The position numbers and the translations under genes were made by a program. Below are positions 7,958 through 15,975 of a stretch of 64,000 bases of DNA, piece by piece. Below the pieces are notes generated by a model that worked only from the letters and a program-made list of their open reading frames with translations, ran no database searches and was not told the DNA's origin. Positions within the stretch are counted from its first letter, which is position 1. Every line of letters begins with the position of its first letter. Where the stretch lies: assembly GCF_000744655.1 (NCBI RefSeq), contig NZ_JQMJ01000003.1, positions 434,001 to 498,000 on the forward strand, given 5' to 3'. The DNA is from Streptacidiphilus rugosus AM-16. Lineage in GTDB: Bacteria > Actinomycetota > Actinomycetes > Streptomycetales > Streptomycetaceae.

Positions 7958-10357
7958 TCACGGCTCCTGGATTTCGGGGTTCGCGGCTTCCAGCGCCGCA
8001 TTCTTCTTCCGCTTCCAGTACAGCCGCAGCCCGGCCAGCACGACCAGCAACCCGCCGCTCGCGATGACGGTGATCACCCCGGTGGAGACCGACGTGACGT
8101 TGACGTTGAACGGCAGCTCGGCGATCGGCTTGGTGGGGTCCTGGGTGCTGTACAGCGTGGCCATCATCGGGACGGTCCCGTTCGCCGTCGTGGTGACCTT
8201 GAACTTGAACGTGCTCTTGGTCCGCCCGCCCGCGATGGTGACGTCGTAGTCGACCGAGTCGACCTGCAGACGCTTCGGGCTGGAGCTGTACAGCGAGAGC
8301 CGCAGCTTGCTCACGGTCTGCTGGAGGTCGTTCTCGACCGAGACCGCGACCTGAGCCGAGGAGTTGTTGCCCGGCACGACCACGTCGGTCGCCTTGGGGA
8401 TGATGGTGACCGCGTTCTGCAGCAGCCTCATGAAGTTGTCGGCCGACTGACTGTAGGTGTCGGCGGCGGACCGCTCTCCGCGCCAGCCCGTGGAGACCGA
8501 GCGGACCATCGCCGCGCCGAAGGGCTCCCGCAGCCGGTCCGGGCGGGTCAGGATCTGCTGCAGGGTGGCCAGACCGTTCCCGATGTTGTTGACCTGGTCG
8601 AAGACCGTGCCGCTCAGCTCGCTCTGGCGCGGGCCCGCCGGGTAGCTCGACGGTACGGAGGTGTTCGCGCCGTCCGTCGCACCGGCGGCGACGACCGCGT
8701 TCAGGTCGGCGGTGGTCAGCCACTTGCCGGTCTGGGCCTCGGTCAGCGCCTTGGCCAGGGTCTGCGCGGTCGCCGTCGACATCTGCCGCGGGGCCTGGAC
8801 CACGATCGAGCGCTGCTCGTTCGGGCGCTCCTCGGTGATCTTCAGGGTCTCGGCCAGGAACTGCTGCGTCGCCGCGGTCTGCCGGGCCTGGGTGGAGAGG
8901 TCACCGGCGAAGATGTCGGACAGGGCGCCGTCCGCGACCACCGCGGTCATTCCGCCGCCGATCGGGCGGGCGGCGTTCGGCGTGAAGTTGAGATCGCCGG
9001 TGTCGGGCAGCGAGGCGCCGTTGACGATGATCTGGTTGTCACCCATCGACTTCGCGACCTTGACGATCGAGGAGTCGGTGTAGCCCTGGTAGGGCCAGGC
9101 CAGGTTGTGCGCGGCGTCGACCTGGAGCCGGTCCAGGCCGAGCGCCCCGGCGGTGAGCGGCAGCAGGGTGCTGAGCTGCTGCCTGCCGGCGGCGTTGTGG
9201 GCGAGGGAGGCGATGTCAGGATCGGCGTAGGGCAGCGAGACCACGTCCGGCTTGCCCGCCCCCAGCGTGGTCTGCAGGCTGCTGAGCCAGGCCGCGGCGG
9301 CCTTCGACCCCGTCCCGGGCTTGACGCAGTTGCAGCCGCTGTTGGCGCCCTGGCTGTCGTCGGTGGTGGCGACCTGGTAGGGCTTGGTCATCGCGTAGAC
9401 CGTGTCGATCAGGTCGGGATCGATCACCCAGGTCGGATGCAGGCCGGGGTAGGTCTGGTTGATGCCGGCCAGCTGGTTGAGCCGGCCCTCCTGGGCGAGC
9501 GAGGCGGCCAGGTCGTCGTCGGTGAAGACGGGTTCCTCGACGTGGGTCGAGGGGTCGATGTACGTCTGCGCCTGGATCTTGGGGGACTCGGTCAGCGGCC
9601 AGAGCGTGGCGACCTTGGTCGGCTTGTCGCTGGAGTTCGCGGCGTGGATCGGCAGGAAGGTCCGGGCGATGCCGAGCGCGGGCTTGCCCTGGTTGACCCG
9701 GTCCGCCGTCTGGGCGTCGATGCCCAGGGCGTAGACGCCGTCCGGCTGGGAGCCGAAGAGCTTGCTGACGGGCGCGGTGATGGTGAAGTTCGCGCTGGCG
9801 CCGACGGCCAGGGTGCCGATCTTCGCCTGGAGCGCCGAGTCGGTGAGCTCGTCGCCGTCGTCGGAAGAAGGGGTGGGCCCGGCTGCCGCCGTGTCCTCGA
9901 TCGCGGACCGGGTCCCCAGGGCCTTGCCCGTCGTGGTCAGACCGACGTGGAGCCCGTCGAGCACGGAGCGGCCGTGGTTGGTGACCGTGCCGCTCAGCGA
10001 CACCTGTCCGGTCGGGGCGGGCGCGGAGGGCGTCACTGTGTTCAGCGTCACGGCGACGGTCGCGCTCGACGCCATGGGCGCGAGGCCGGTGCTCTGGGGG
10101 GCGGTACCCACGGCGAGGGGAACCGCGTCGGGCGTCAGGTTGATCTGCGGGGCCGCCTCGGCGGCTGGAGCCAGCGTCGGACCGGCCAGCAGGACCAGGC
10201 CGGACGCGAGCGTCAGCCGCCCCCAGGCCGCCAGCCTGCCACCGCGTCGCACTCGCGCGCGAAGGGTTCCGCCGTCCGTTGCCGCCTCGCCCACGCGCCC
10301 TCGCCGTTCTTGTCGCTGTCCCCAGGGATGCTCGCCGCGCGTTGCGCGCCCTGGCAT
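7958..10357 (-). CDS. DUF6049 family secreted, membrane-anchored protein
   Basis: About 799 residues of unknown biochemical role, always found beside murJ in streptomycetes. A basic N-terminus (VRRGGRLAAWGRL) leads into a hydrophobic stretch (TLASGLVLLAGPTLAPAAEA) that looks like a signal peptide with cleavage after AEA. The long external part contains repeated beta-sandwich-like segments (VSLSGTVTNHGRSVLDGLHVGL). Near the C-terminus is one span (VITVIASGGLLVVLAGLRLYW) followed by a short basic tail (KRKKN). The signal peptide starts unusually far in (about residue 38), so the true start may be the GTG some 21 codons later. A role in cell-envelope assembly with MurJ is inference from linkage only. 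Confidence 0.8.
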   Translation of the reverse strand: MPGRATRGEHPWGQRQERRGRVGEAATDGGTLRARVRRGGRLAAWGRLTLASGLVLLAGPTLAPAAEAAPQINLTPDAVPLAVGTAPQSTGLAPMASSATVAVTLNTVTPSAPAPTGQVSLSGTVTNHGRSVLDGLHVGLTTTGKALGTRSAIEDTAAAGPTPSSDDGDELTDSALQAKIGTLAVGASANFTITAPVSKLFGSQPDGVYALGIDAQTADRVNQGKPALGIARTFLPIHAANSSDKPTKVATLWPLTESPKIQAQTYIDPSTHVEEPVFTDDDLAASLAQEGRLNQLAGINQTYPGLHPTWVIDPDLIDTVYAMTKPYQVATTDDSQGANSGCNCVKPGTGSKAAAAWLSSLQTTLGAGKPDVVSLPYADPDIASLAHNAAGRQQLSTLLPLTAGALGLDRLQVDAAHNLAWPYQGYTDSSIVKVAKSMGDNQIIVNGASLPDTGDLNFTPNAARPIGGGMTAVVADGALSDIFAGDLSTQARQTAATQQFLAETLKITEERPNEQRSIVVQAPRQMSTATAQTLAKALTEAQTGKWLTTADLNAVVAAGATDGANTSVPSSYPAGPRQSELSGTVFDQVNNIGNGLATLQQILTRPDRLREPFGAAMVRSVSTGWRGERSAADTYSQSADNFMRLLQNAVTIIPKATDVVVPGNNSSAQVAVSVENDLQQTVSKLRLSLYSSSPKRLQVDSVDYDVTIAGGRTKSTFKFKVTTTANGTVPMMATLYSTQDPTKPIAELPFNVNVTSVSTGVITVIASGGLLVVLAGLRLYWKRKKNAALEAANPEIQEP

Positions 10358-10581
10358 GGTAACGACGCCGGGTGGCCCTGTGTGCCGCTGGGCAGGCCCG
10401 GATGGGGGCGGAAGCGCAAACTTGTTCCCGTGCGCCCGGTCGGATTGTGCGGCGGCCGGGCGCCTGCTGGGTCCCGCCTGGGTATCCGCTGTGCCCCGAC
10501 CGCCGCCGCCGCGGGCGGCGACGGGCGGTGGCAGGCGTTCGAGCGGCCATAACTGTGCAGCGCCGGGGCCGTCGGGCCCCG

Positions 10582-10587
10582 TACCCT
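10582..10587 (+). promoter_or_regulatory. -10 box TACCCT for a leaderless pcnA transcript
   Basis: TACCCT lies eight bases before the GTG at 10596, so transcription is predicted to begin at or next to the start codon. No purine-rich ribosome site precedes the GTG. No convincing -35 hexamer was seen. Confidence 0.5.
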
Positions 10588-10595
10588 TGTCTGTC

Positions 10596-12128
10596 GTGTC
10601 CCACGCTATGCCGTCCGGCTTCCCCGCGCCCGAATCCGCCCCCGCCGCCTCCGTCGTTCCCTCCGCTGCCGCTGTTCCGGCCGCTGCCGACGACGCCGCG
10701 CTGAGCGAGACGCAGGCGGAGCAGGTCAGGGAGATCCTGCGCGCCTACCCGGTCGCCGTGGAGCTGGGCGAGCGGTTCCGTGAGGCCGGCTTCGCGCTGG
10801 CGCTCGTCGGCGGCTCGGTCAGGGACGCCCTGCTGGGACGGCTCGGCAACGACCTGGACTTCACCACGGACGCTCGGCCCAAGGAGATCCTCAAGCTGGT
10901 CAAGGGCTGGGGCGAGGCGATCTGGGACGTCGGCATCGCCTTCGGCACGGTCGGGGTGCGCAAGCACGACCTGCAGATCGAGATCACCACCTACCGCTCC
11001 GAGCTCTACGACAGGAACTCGCGCAAGCCCGAGGTGACCTTCGGCGACACCATCGAGGAGGACCTGGTCCGGCGTGACTTCACGGTCAACGCGATGGCGG
11101 TCGCGCTGCCCGAGGTCGTCTTCGTCGACCCGCACCGCGGTCTGGCCGACCTGGCCGAGGGCGTGCTGCGGACCCCGGGCACGCCCGAGGCCTCCTTCTC
11201 CGACGACCCGCTGCGGATGCTGCGCGCCGCACGCTTCGCCGCCCAGCTCGACTTCGAGGTGGCCCCCGAGGTCGTCACCGCGATGACGGACATGGCGGAC
11301 CGGATCGACATCGTCTCCGCCGAGCGGATCCAGGGCGAGCTCAACAAGCTGCTGCTCTCGCTGCACCCGCGCAAGGGCCTGACGCTGCTGGTCGACACGG
11401 GCCTGGCCGCCCGCGTCCTGCCCGAGCTGCCCGCGCTCAAGCTGGAGCTCGACGAGCACCACCGGCACAAGGACGTCTACGAGCACTCGCTGACGGTGCT
11501 GGAGCAGGCGATCGCCCTGGAGGCGACCGGCGAGGGCGAGGGCAGGCCGGACCTCACGCTGCGGCTGGCCGCGCTGCTGCACGACATCGGCAAGCCCCGC
11601 ACCCGGCGCTTCGAGCAGGGCGGCGGCGTCTCCTTCCACCACCACGAGCTGGTCGGCGCGAAGATGACCAAGAAGCGGCTGCGGGAGCTGAAGTACTCCA
11701 ACGAGCTGATCGCTGATGTCTCCCGGCTGGTCGAGCTGCACCTGCGCTTCCACGGCTACGGCGGCGGCGAGTGGACCGACTCGGCGGTCCGCCGCTACGT
11801 CCGCGACGCGGGCCCGCTGCTGGACCGGCTGCACAAGCTGACGCGTTCGGACTGCACCACCCGCAACAAGAAGAAGGCCGCCGCGCTCTCCCGGACCTAC
11901 GACGGCCTGGAGGAGCGGATCGCGCAGCTCAAGGGTCAGGAGGAGCTGGACGCGATCCGCCCGGACCTCAACGGCGACCAGATCATGGCGCTGCTCGGCC
12001 TCAAGCCGGGCCGTGAGGTCGGCGAGGCGTACAAGTTCCTGATGGAGCTGCGCCTGGAGCAGGGCCCGCTGGGCGAGGAGGCCGCGCAGACGGCGCTCAA
12101 GGAGTGGTGGAGCGCCCGGAACGCGTGA
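10596..12128 (+). CDS. pcnA: CCA tRNA nucleotidyltransferase
   Basis: 510 residues. Adds or repairs the 3' CCA end of tRNAs (or acts as a poly(A)-type polymerase of the same family). The N-terminal nucleotidyltransferase head has ALVGGSVRDALLGRLGNDLDFTTDA, with the G-G and D-x-D catalytic signatures. RRDFTVNAMAV and the DPLRMLRAARFAAQLDF neck follow. The C-terminal half has an HD phosphohydrolase domain (LAALLHDIGKPRTRR, HHHELVGA). GTG 10596 is preferred because of the TACCCT box; ATG 10608 is an in-frame alternative. It is divergent from the DUF6049 gene, and its last 32 bp overlap the convergent MFS gene. Confidence 0.93.
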   Translation: MSHAMPSGFPAPESAPAASVVPSAAAVPAAADDAALSETQAEQVREILRAYPVAVELGERFREAGFALALVGGSVRDALLGRLGNDLDFTTDARPKEILKLVKGWGEAIWDVGIAFGTVGVRKHDLQIEITTYRSELYDRNSRKPEVTFGDTIEEDLVRRDFTVNAMAVALPEVVFVDPHRGLADLAEGVLRTPGTPEASFSDDPLRMLRAARFAAQLDFEVAPEVVTAMTDMADRIDIVSAERIQGELNKLLLSLHPRKGLTLLVDTGLAARVLPELPALKLELDEHHRHKDVYEHSLTVLEQAIALEATGEGEGRPDLTLRLAALLHDIGKPRTRRFEQGGGVSFHHHELVGAKMTKKRLRELKYSNELIADVSRLVELHLRFHGYGGGEWTDSAVRRYVRDAGPLLDRLHKLTRSDCTTRNKKKAAALSRTYDGLEERIAQLKGQEELDAIRPDLNGDQIMALLGLKPGREVGEAYKFLMELRLEQGPLGEEAAQTALKEWWSARNA

Positions 12129-13430
12129 GCGTGGGGGCGGCGTCCCGCCAGGGGCGGTGGGCTCCGTAGGCGAGGGCGGTGGCGGCGTAGAGCGCCGCCG
12201 CCGTCAGCACGACGGGGACCGAGCGGCCGGACACCGGCAGCACCAGCGCGCAGAGCGCGGCGGCGGCCACCAGCGCGCCGTTGAACAGCACGTCGTAGAG
12301 GGCGAAGACCCGGCCGCGGTAGGCGTCGTCGACGCCGCTCTGGACCACGGTGTCGGTGCTGATCTTCGCACCCTGGGTCAGCAGGCCCAGGAAATAGGCG
12401 GCCGCCATGGTCGGCCACGGCGTGAAGAAGAGCCCGAGGGCGGCGGTCAGCACCGCGCCCAGCGCGCAGCAGAGCGTCAGCCAGCCGGGGACGGTGAGTC
12501 GGCGGCCTGCCCAGGGCGTGAGCGCGGCGGCGCTGAAGTATCCGGCGGCGGAGGCCGCGAGGGCGGTGCCCAGCCAGCGGATCCCGCCGGCCTGGTCGCT
12601 CGGCGCGACGAAGGTGTTGCGGCACAGCATCAGCAGGACGACCAGCAGCAGCCCGTAACAGAACCGGCAGACCGTGACCGCCCCGAGCGCGCGGGCAGCG
12701 GGCCGCCGCTCGCCCAGCAGGTGCCGGACGCCGTCGACCAGTCCGCGTGCGGTGTCCAGGACGGCGCTGCGGACGGAGGTCCGCGTCGCCTCGTCCAGCT
12801 CGGCCCGGTCGGGCCCGAGCGCGTCCTTGCCCAGGGTGGAGGCCGCCAGCGCTGCGGAGGCGTATCCGAGCCCGGCGAGGCAGACCAGCAGCGCGTTGCT
12901 CCACGGCCCGGCGGGCAGCCCCAGCCGGACCAGGAACGCGCCGCCGCCCCGACGGTCGCGGCGAGGGTGCCGGCGGTGGGCGCGAGCGAGTTGGCGCCGA
13001 TGAGCAGGTTGTCGGTGACGACATGCGGCAGTGCGGCGGAGAGCCCGGACAGCACGAACCGGTTGACCCCGGTCACGGCGAGCGCGGCGATGAAGAAGAC
13101 GGCGGTGGGAGCCTTCGCGGCGACGAGTGCGGCGGTTCCGAGGCAGAACACCAGCCGCAGCAGGTTGCCGCGGACCAGCACCTGCCGTCGCCGCCAGCGG
13201 TCCAGCAGCACCCCGGCGAAGGGGCCGACGACGCTGAACGGCAGCAGCAGGACCGCGAAGGCGGAGGCGATGGCGGTGGGCGTCGGCTGCCGCTCGGGCG
13301 AGAAGACGACGTAGGCGGCGAGGGCGGCCTGGAAGACTCCGTCGGAGAACTGCGACAGCAGTCGGGTGGCCAGCAGTCGACGGAAACCGCGGAGCGCGAG
13401 CAGCGCGCGGAGTGAGGGGGACGTCGACAC
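12097..13430 (-). pseudogene. MFS transporter, frameshifted
   Basis: A major-facilitator transporter of about 444 residues in two frames. The 5' frame (13430 down to about 12945) starts MSTSPSLRALLALRGFRRLL and carries the first half with the conserved loop LLDRWRRRQVLVRG; it reads correctly to TLAATVG. The 3' frame resumes at GGGAFLVRLGLPAGPWSNALL and runs to the stop at 12097 with the remaining spans. The break is in a G/C run near 12945-12955 (minus strand GGGGCGGCGGC), and one extra base would restore the frame. This is either a single-base deletion that inactivates the gene or a sequencing error in a homopolymer-like run. Start GTG 13430. Substrate unknown. The 3' end overlaps pcnA by 32 bp. 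Confidence 0.75.
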
Positions 13431-13476
13431 CGGCCAAGCGTGGCACGGCGGACCTGCGGTTGCACGTGAACGCGAG

Positions 13477-13518
13477 CAAGATCGCTAAGTGTTTCACGTG
13501 AAGCATTTAGGGATCTTG
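13477..13518. other. extended parS-type palindrome, site 2
   Basis: 42-bp palindrome centred between 13497 and 13498. Its core TGTTTCACGTGAAGCA (13490-13505) is identical to that of site 1, and the arms are AAGATCGCTAA and its near-complement TTTAGGGATCTT. It is intergenic, just upstream of the MFS gene. A further CACGTGAAC half-match lies nearby at about 13463-13471. Confidence 0.82.
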
Positions 13519-13556
13519 GTGCAGGCGAGCCAGGGGCGAGCCGGTGGCAACAGCCA

Positions 13557-13659
13557 AGGGGCGCGAGGAACTGCGCGACAAGCCACCGTGTGTGGTGACT
13601 CGCCGGACGAGCAGGGCCATCCGCAGTGGATGGTTGCTCGCGCAGTTCCTCGCGCCCCT
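13557..13659. repeat. 103-bp branched hairpin element, copy A
   Basis: Two perfectly complementary 22-bp arms (13557-13578 and 13638-13659, beginning AGGGGCGCGAGGAACTGCGC) enclose internal hairpins, one formed by CCACC/GGTGG and one by ATCCGC/GTGGAT. Copy B at 25304-25406 has the same length and the same arms. It lies 12 bp past the ino1 stop and probably ends that transcript. Repeats with this arm sequence are common downstream of Streptomyces genes. Confidence 0.85.
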
Positions 13660-13671
13660 GGGGGGTGCTGC

Positions 13672-14754
13672 TTAGCGCTCGACCTCGCCGCGGATGAACT
13701 TCTCGACGTTCTCCTTGGCCTCGTCGTCGAAGTACTGGACCGGCGGGGACTTCATGAAGTACGAGGACGCCGACAGGATCGGGCCGCCGATGCCGCGGTC
13801 CTTGGCGATCTTCGCGGCGCGGACCGCGTCGATGATGACGCCGGCCGAGTTCGGGGAGTCCCAGACCTCGAGCTTGTACTCCAGGTTCAGCGGGACGTCG
13901 CCGAACGCGCGACCCTCGAGGCGGACGTAGGCCCACTTGCGGTCGTCGAGCCACGCCACGTAGTCGGACGGGCCGATGTGGACGTTCTTCGCGCCCAGCT
14001 CGCGGTCGCGGATCTGCGAGGTGACGGCCTGCGTCTTGGAGATCTTCTTGGACTCCAGGCGCTCGCGCTCGAGCATGTTCTTGAAGTCCATGTTGCCGCC
14101 GACGTTCAGCTGCATGGTGCGCTCGAGGATGACGCCGCGGTCCTCGAACAGCTTCGCCATCACGCGGTGCGTGATGGTCGCGCCGACCTGGGACTTGATG
14201 TCGTCACCGACGATCGGCACGCCCGCCTCGGTGAACTTGTCCGCCCACTCCTTGGTGCCAGCGATGAAGACCGGGAGGGCGTTGACGAAGGCGACCTTGG
14301 CGTCGATGGCGCACTGGGCGTAGAACTTCGCCGCGGCCTCGGAACCGACGGGCAGGTAGCAGACCAGGACGTCGACCTGGCGGTCCTTGAGGACCTGGAC
14401 CACGTCGACCGGCTCGTCGGCGGACTCCTGGATGGTCTCCAGGTAGTACTTGCCCAGGCCGTCCAGCGTGTGGCCACGCTGCACCTGGACGCCGGTGGAG
14501 GGCACGTCGCAGATCTTGATGGTGTTGTTCTCGGACGCGCCGATCGCGTCGGCCAGGTCGAGACCGACCTTCTTGGCGTCCACGTCGAACGCGGCGACGA
14601 ACTCGACGTCGCGGACGTGGTAGTCACCGAACTGCACGTGCATGAGGCCCGGCACGCGGCTGTTCGGGTCGGCGTCCTTGTAGTACTCGACACCCTGCAC
14701 CAGCGAGGCGGCGCAGTTGCCGACACCCACGATGGCTACGCGAACCGAACTCAT
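13672..14754 (-). CDS. ino1: myo-inositol-1-phosphate synthase
   Basis: 360 residues. Converts glucose 6-phosphate to myo-inositol 1-phosphate with NAD, feeding mycothiol and phosphatidylinositol synthesis. NAD-binding [20 protein letters not shown] is at the N-terminus. The family signatures [20 protein letters not shown] and [21 protein letters not shown] follow. The length is typical of the short actinobacterial type. ATG 14754 is preceded by AAGGAG eight bases upstream. The 5' leader contains an 8-bp stem-loop (14778-14803), and further upstream a 13-bp palindrome and a direct repeat. The PadR gene lies immediately upstream on the same strand, which is the usual Streptomyces arrangement. 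Confidence 0.95.
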   Translation of the reverse strand: MSSVRVAIVGVGNCAASLVQGVEYYKDADPNSRVPGLMHVQFGDYHVRDVEFVAAFDVDAKKVGLDLADAIGASENNTIKICDVPSTGVQVQRGHTLDGLGKYYLETIQESADEPVDVVQVLKDRQVDVLVCYLPVGSEAAAKFYAQCAIDAKVAFVNALPVFIAGTKEWADKFTEAGVPIVGDDIKSQVGATITHRVMAKLFEDRGVILERTMQLNVGGNMDFKNMLERERLESKKISKTQAVTSQIRDRELGAKNVHIGPSDYVAWLDDRKWAYVRLEGRAFGDVPLNLEYKLEVWDSPNSAGVIIDAVRAAKIAKDRGIGGPILSASSYFMKSPPVQYFDDEAKENVEKFIRGEVER

Positions 14755-14777
14755 TCCGGTTGCTCCTTGTTGCTCGT

Positions 14778-14863
14778 GAGACTCGCGCTGCGGCACGAGT
14801 CTCTGCCTTCTCAATGCGGTACGTCTGAAATTCAGAACGTCGGAAAACCAGTGCGTCTGAAAT
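14778..14863 (-). promoter_or_regulatory. ino1 leader: stem-loop and candidate operator repeats
   Basis: Three structures lie between padR and ino1. GAGACTCG and CGAGTCTC (14778-14785, 14796-14803) form an 8-bp stem with a 10-base loop inside the presumed 5' UTR. TCTGAAATTCAGA at 14824-14836 is a perfect 13-bp palindrome. The 10-mer CGTCTGAAAT occurs twice in the same direction, at 14822-14831 and 14854-14863. The binding factor is unknown; the palindrome does not match the PadR operator upstream of padR. Confidence 0.5.
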
Positions 14864-14909
14864 AGCTGCGTCGATGCTGACTGCCGGCAGTCCCCCTGCC
14901 GCCCGCGTG

Positions 14910-15518
14910 CTACTCCTGAGCCGCGCCGCCCGGTGGACCGGGGGCGGGGCCGCGGCCGTTGCGGTTGGCGCGCTCGGTCTCGATCAGCTCGTTGAGCCAG
15001 CGGACCTCGCGCTCGACCGACTCCAGGCCGTGGCGCTGCAGTTCGAGGGTGTAGGCGTCCAAGCGCTCGCGGGTGCGGGCCAGTGAGGCGCGCATCCTCT
15101 CGAGACGCTCCTCCAGCCGGTTCCGGCGACCTTCGAGCACGCGCATACGCACGGCTCTGTCGGTCTGGCCGAAAAAGGCGAAGTGCACGCCGAAGTGTTC
15201 GTCCTCCCAGGCGTCCGGCCCGGAGTCGGCCAGCAGCTCCTCGAAGCGCTGCTTGCCTTCGCCGGTGAGCCGGTAGACGATCTTCGATCGCTTGCCGTTG
15301 AGGGCGGTGGCGGGGATGTACTCGGCGTCGGGGTTGTCCTCGACCAGGTAGCCCTGGGCGACGAGGCCCTTGAGGCAGGGGTAGAGCGTGCCGTAGGAGA
15401 AGGCACGAAACGAGCCGAGCAGCACGTTGAGCCGCTTGCGCAGCTCGTAGCCGTGCATGGGCGAGTCGTGCAGCAGGCCGAGGACGGCGAACTCCAGGAT
15501 CCCTGAGCGTCTGCTCAT
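14910..15518 (-). CDS. PadR family transcriptional regulator
   Basis: 202 residues. The N-terminal PadR winged helix is [30 protein letters not shown], with the Tyr-containing [17 protein letters not shown] segment and the wing [19 protein letters not shown]-terminal coiled-coil ([22 protein letters not shown]) serves for dimerisation. The N-terminus fits the family exactly from ATG 15518, with GAGGCGAGACAGG upstream. It is followed by ino1 on the same strand after 155 bp that contain their own candidate promoter signals. A perfect 19-bp palindrome at 15595-15613 is a strong autoregulatory operator candidate. Confidence 0.9.
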   Translation of the reverse strand: MSRRSGILEFAVLGLLHDSPMHGYELRKRLNVLLGSFRAFSYGTLYPCLKGLVAQGYLVEDNPDAEYIPATALNGKRSKIVYRLTGEGKQRFEELLADSGPDAWEDEHFGVHFAFFGQTDRAVRMRVLEGRRNRLEERLERMRASLARTRERLDAYTLELQRHGLESVEREVRWLNELIETERANRNGRGPAPGPPGGAAQE

Positions 15519-15594
15519 CTCCTGTCTCGCCTCCTTTCGTCACGCCTGCCGTCGTCCCGTCGGGTGGGACCGACACTCGAAGTATGCCACTCCG

Positions 15595-15613
15595 ATGTAT
15601 CGAGTCGATACAT
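15595..15613. promoter_or_regulatory. PadR operator: perfect 19-bp palindrome
   Basis: ATGTATCGA-G-TCGATACAT, 77 bp upstream of the padR start, with a further half-like CGAGACGATAT just beyond it. PadR regulators typically bind ATGT-N-ACAT type dyads (here ATGTATCGA/TCGATACAT). It lies between divergent padR and the penicillin-binding protein gene, so it could control both. Confidence 0.7.
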
Positions 15614-15975
15614 CGAGACGATATGACGCGACCGGAGCGAGGGCAAGAGGGGGTCCGGTGGTGGCGCTCACAGTTGTTGCTTGTGCATAAGGTGCGTGCG
15701 GGAGTTGTGCGGTGAACGCGGGAGTTTGGCCGAGCTTTCATAAGGATCTTCCGGCGCTTTGTCCCATATGGCAGCTGACGCCCGATTAGGTACCTTCCCA
15801 TGCTGCGTACTCTGTCGGCTATGCAGAAAGCCGCCGGGACGTACGGGAACCAGAGTGGTCCAGGGGGCGTCACCGTCCTCGGCGCACTCTGGTCACTTGG
15901 GCCCGCGCCTTGGGGGAACCGGACCACCGCCTTCAGGTCAGAGGGCCTGTAGACCGAGGAACAGCTGGAAGCAGG

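Noticed and set aside
5684-10552. A 1622-codon open frame on the plus strand
   Set aside because: Antisense to murJ and the DUF6049 gene. Composition is the reflection of the real frames, with no domain.
9216-11834. An 872-codon minus-strand frame over pcnA
   Set aside because: Antisense to pcnA in its first part, and out of frame with the DUF6049 protein in the rest.
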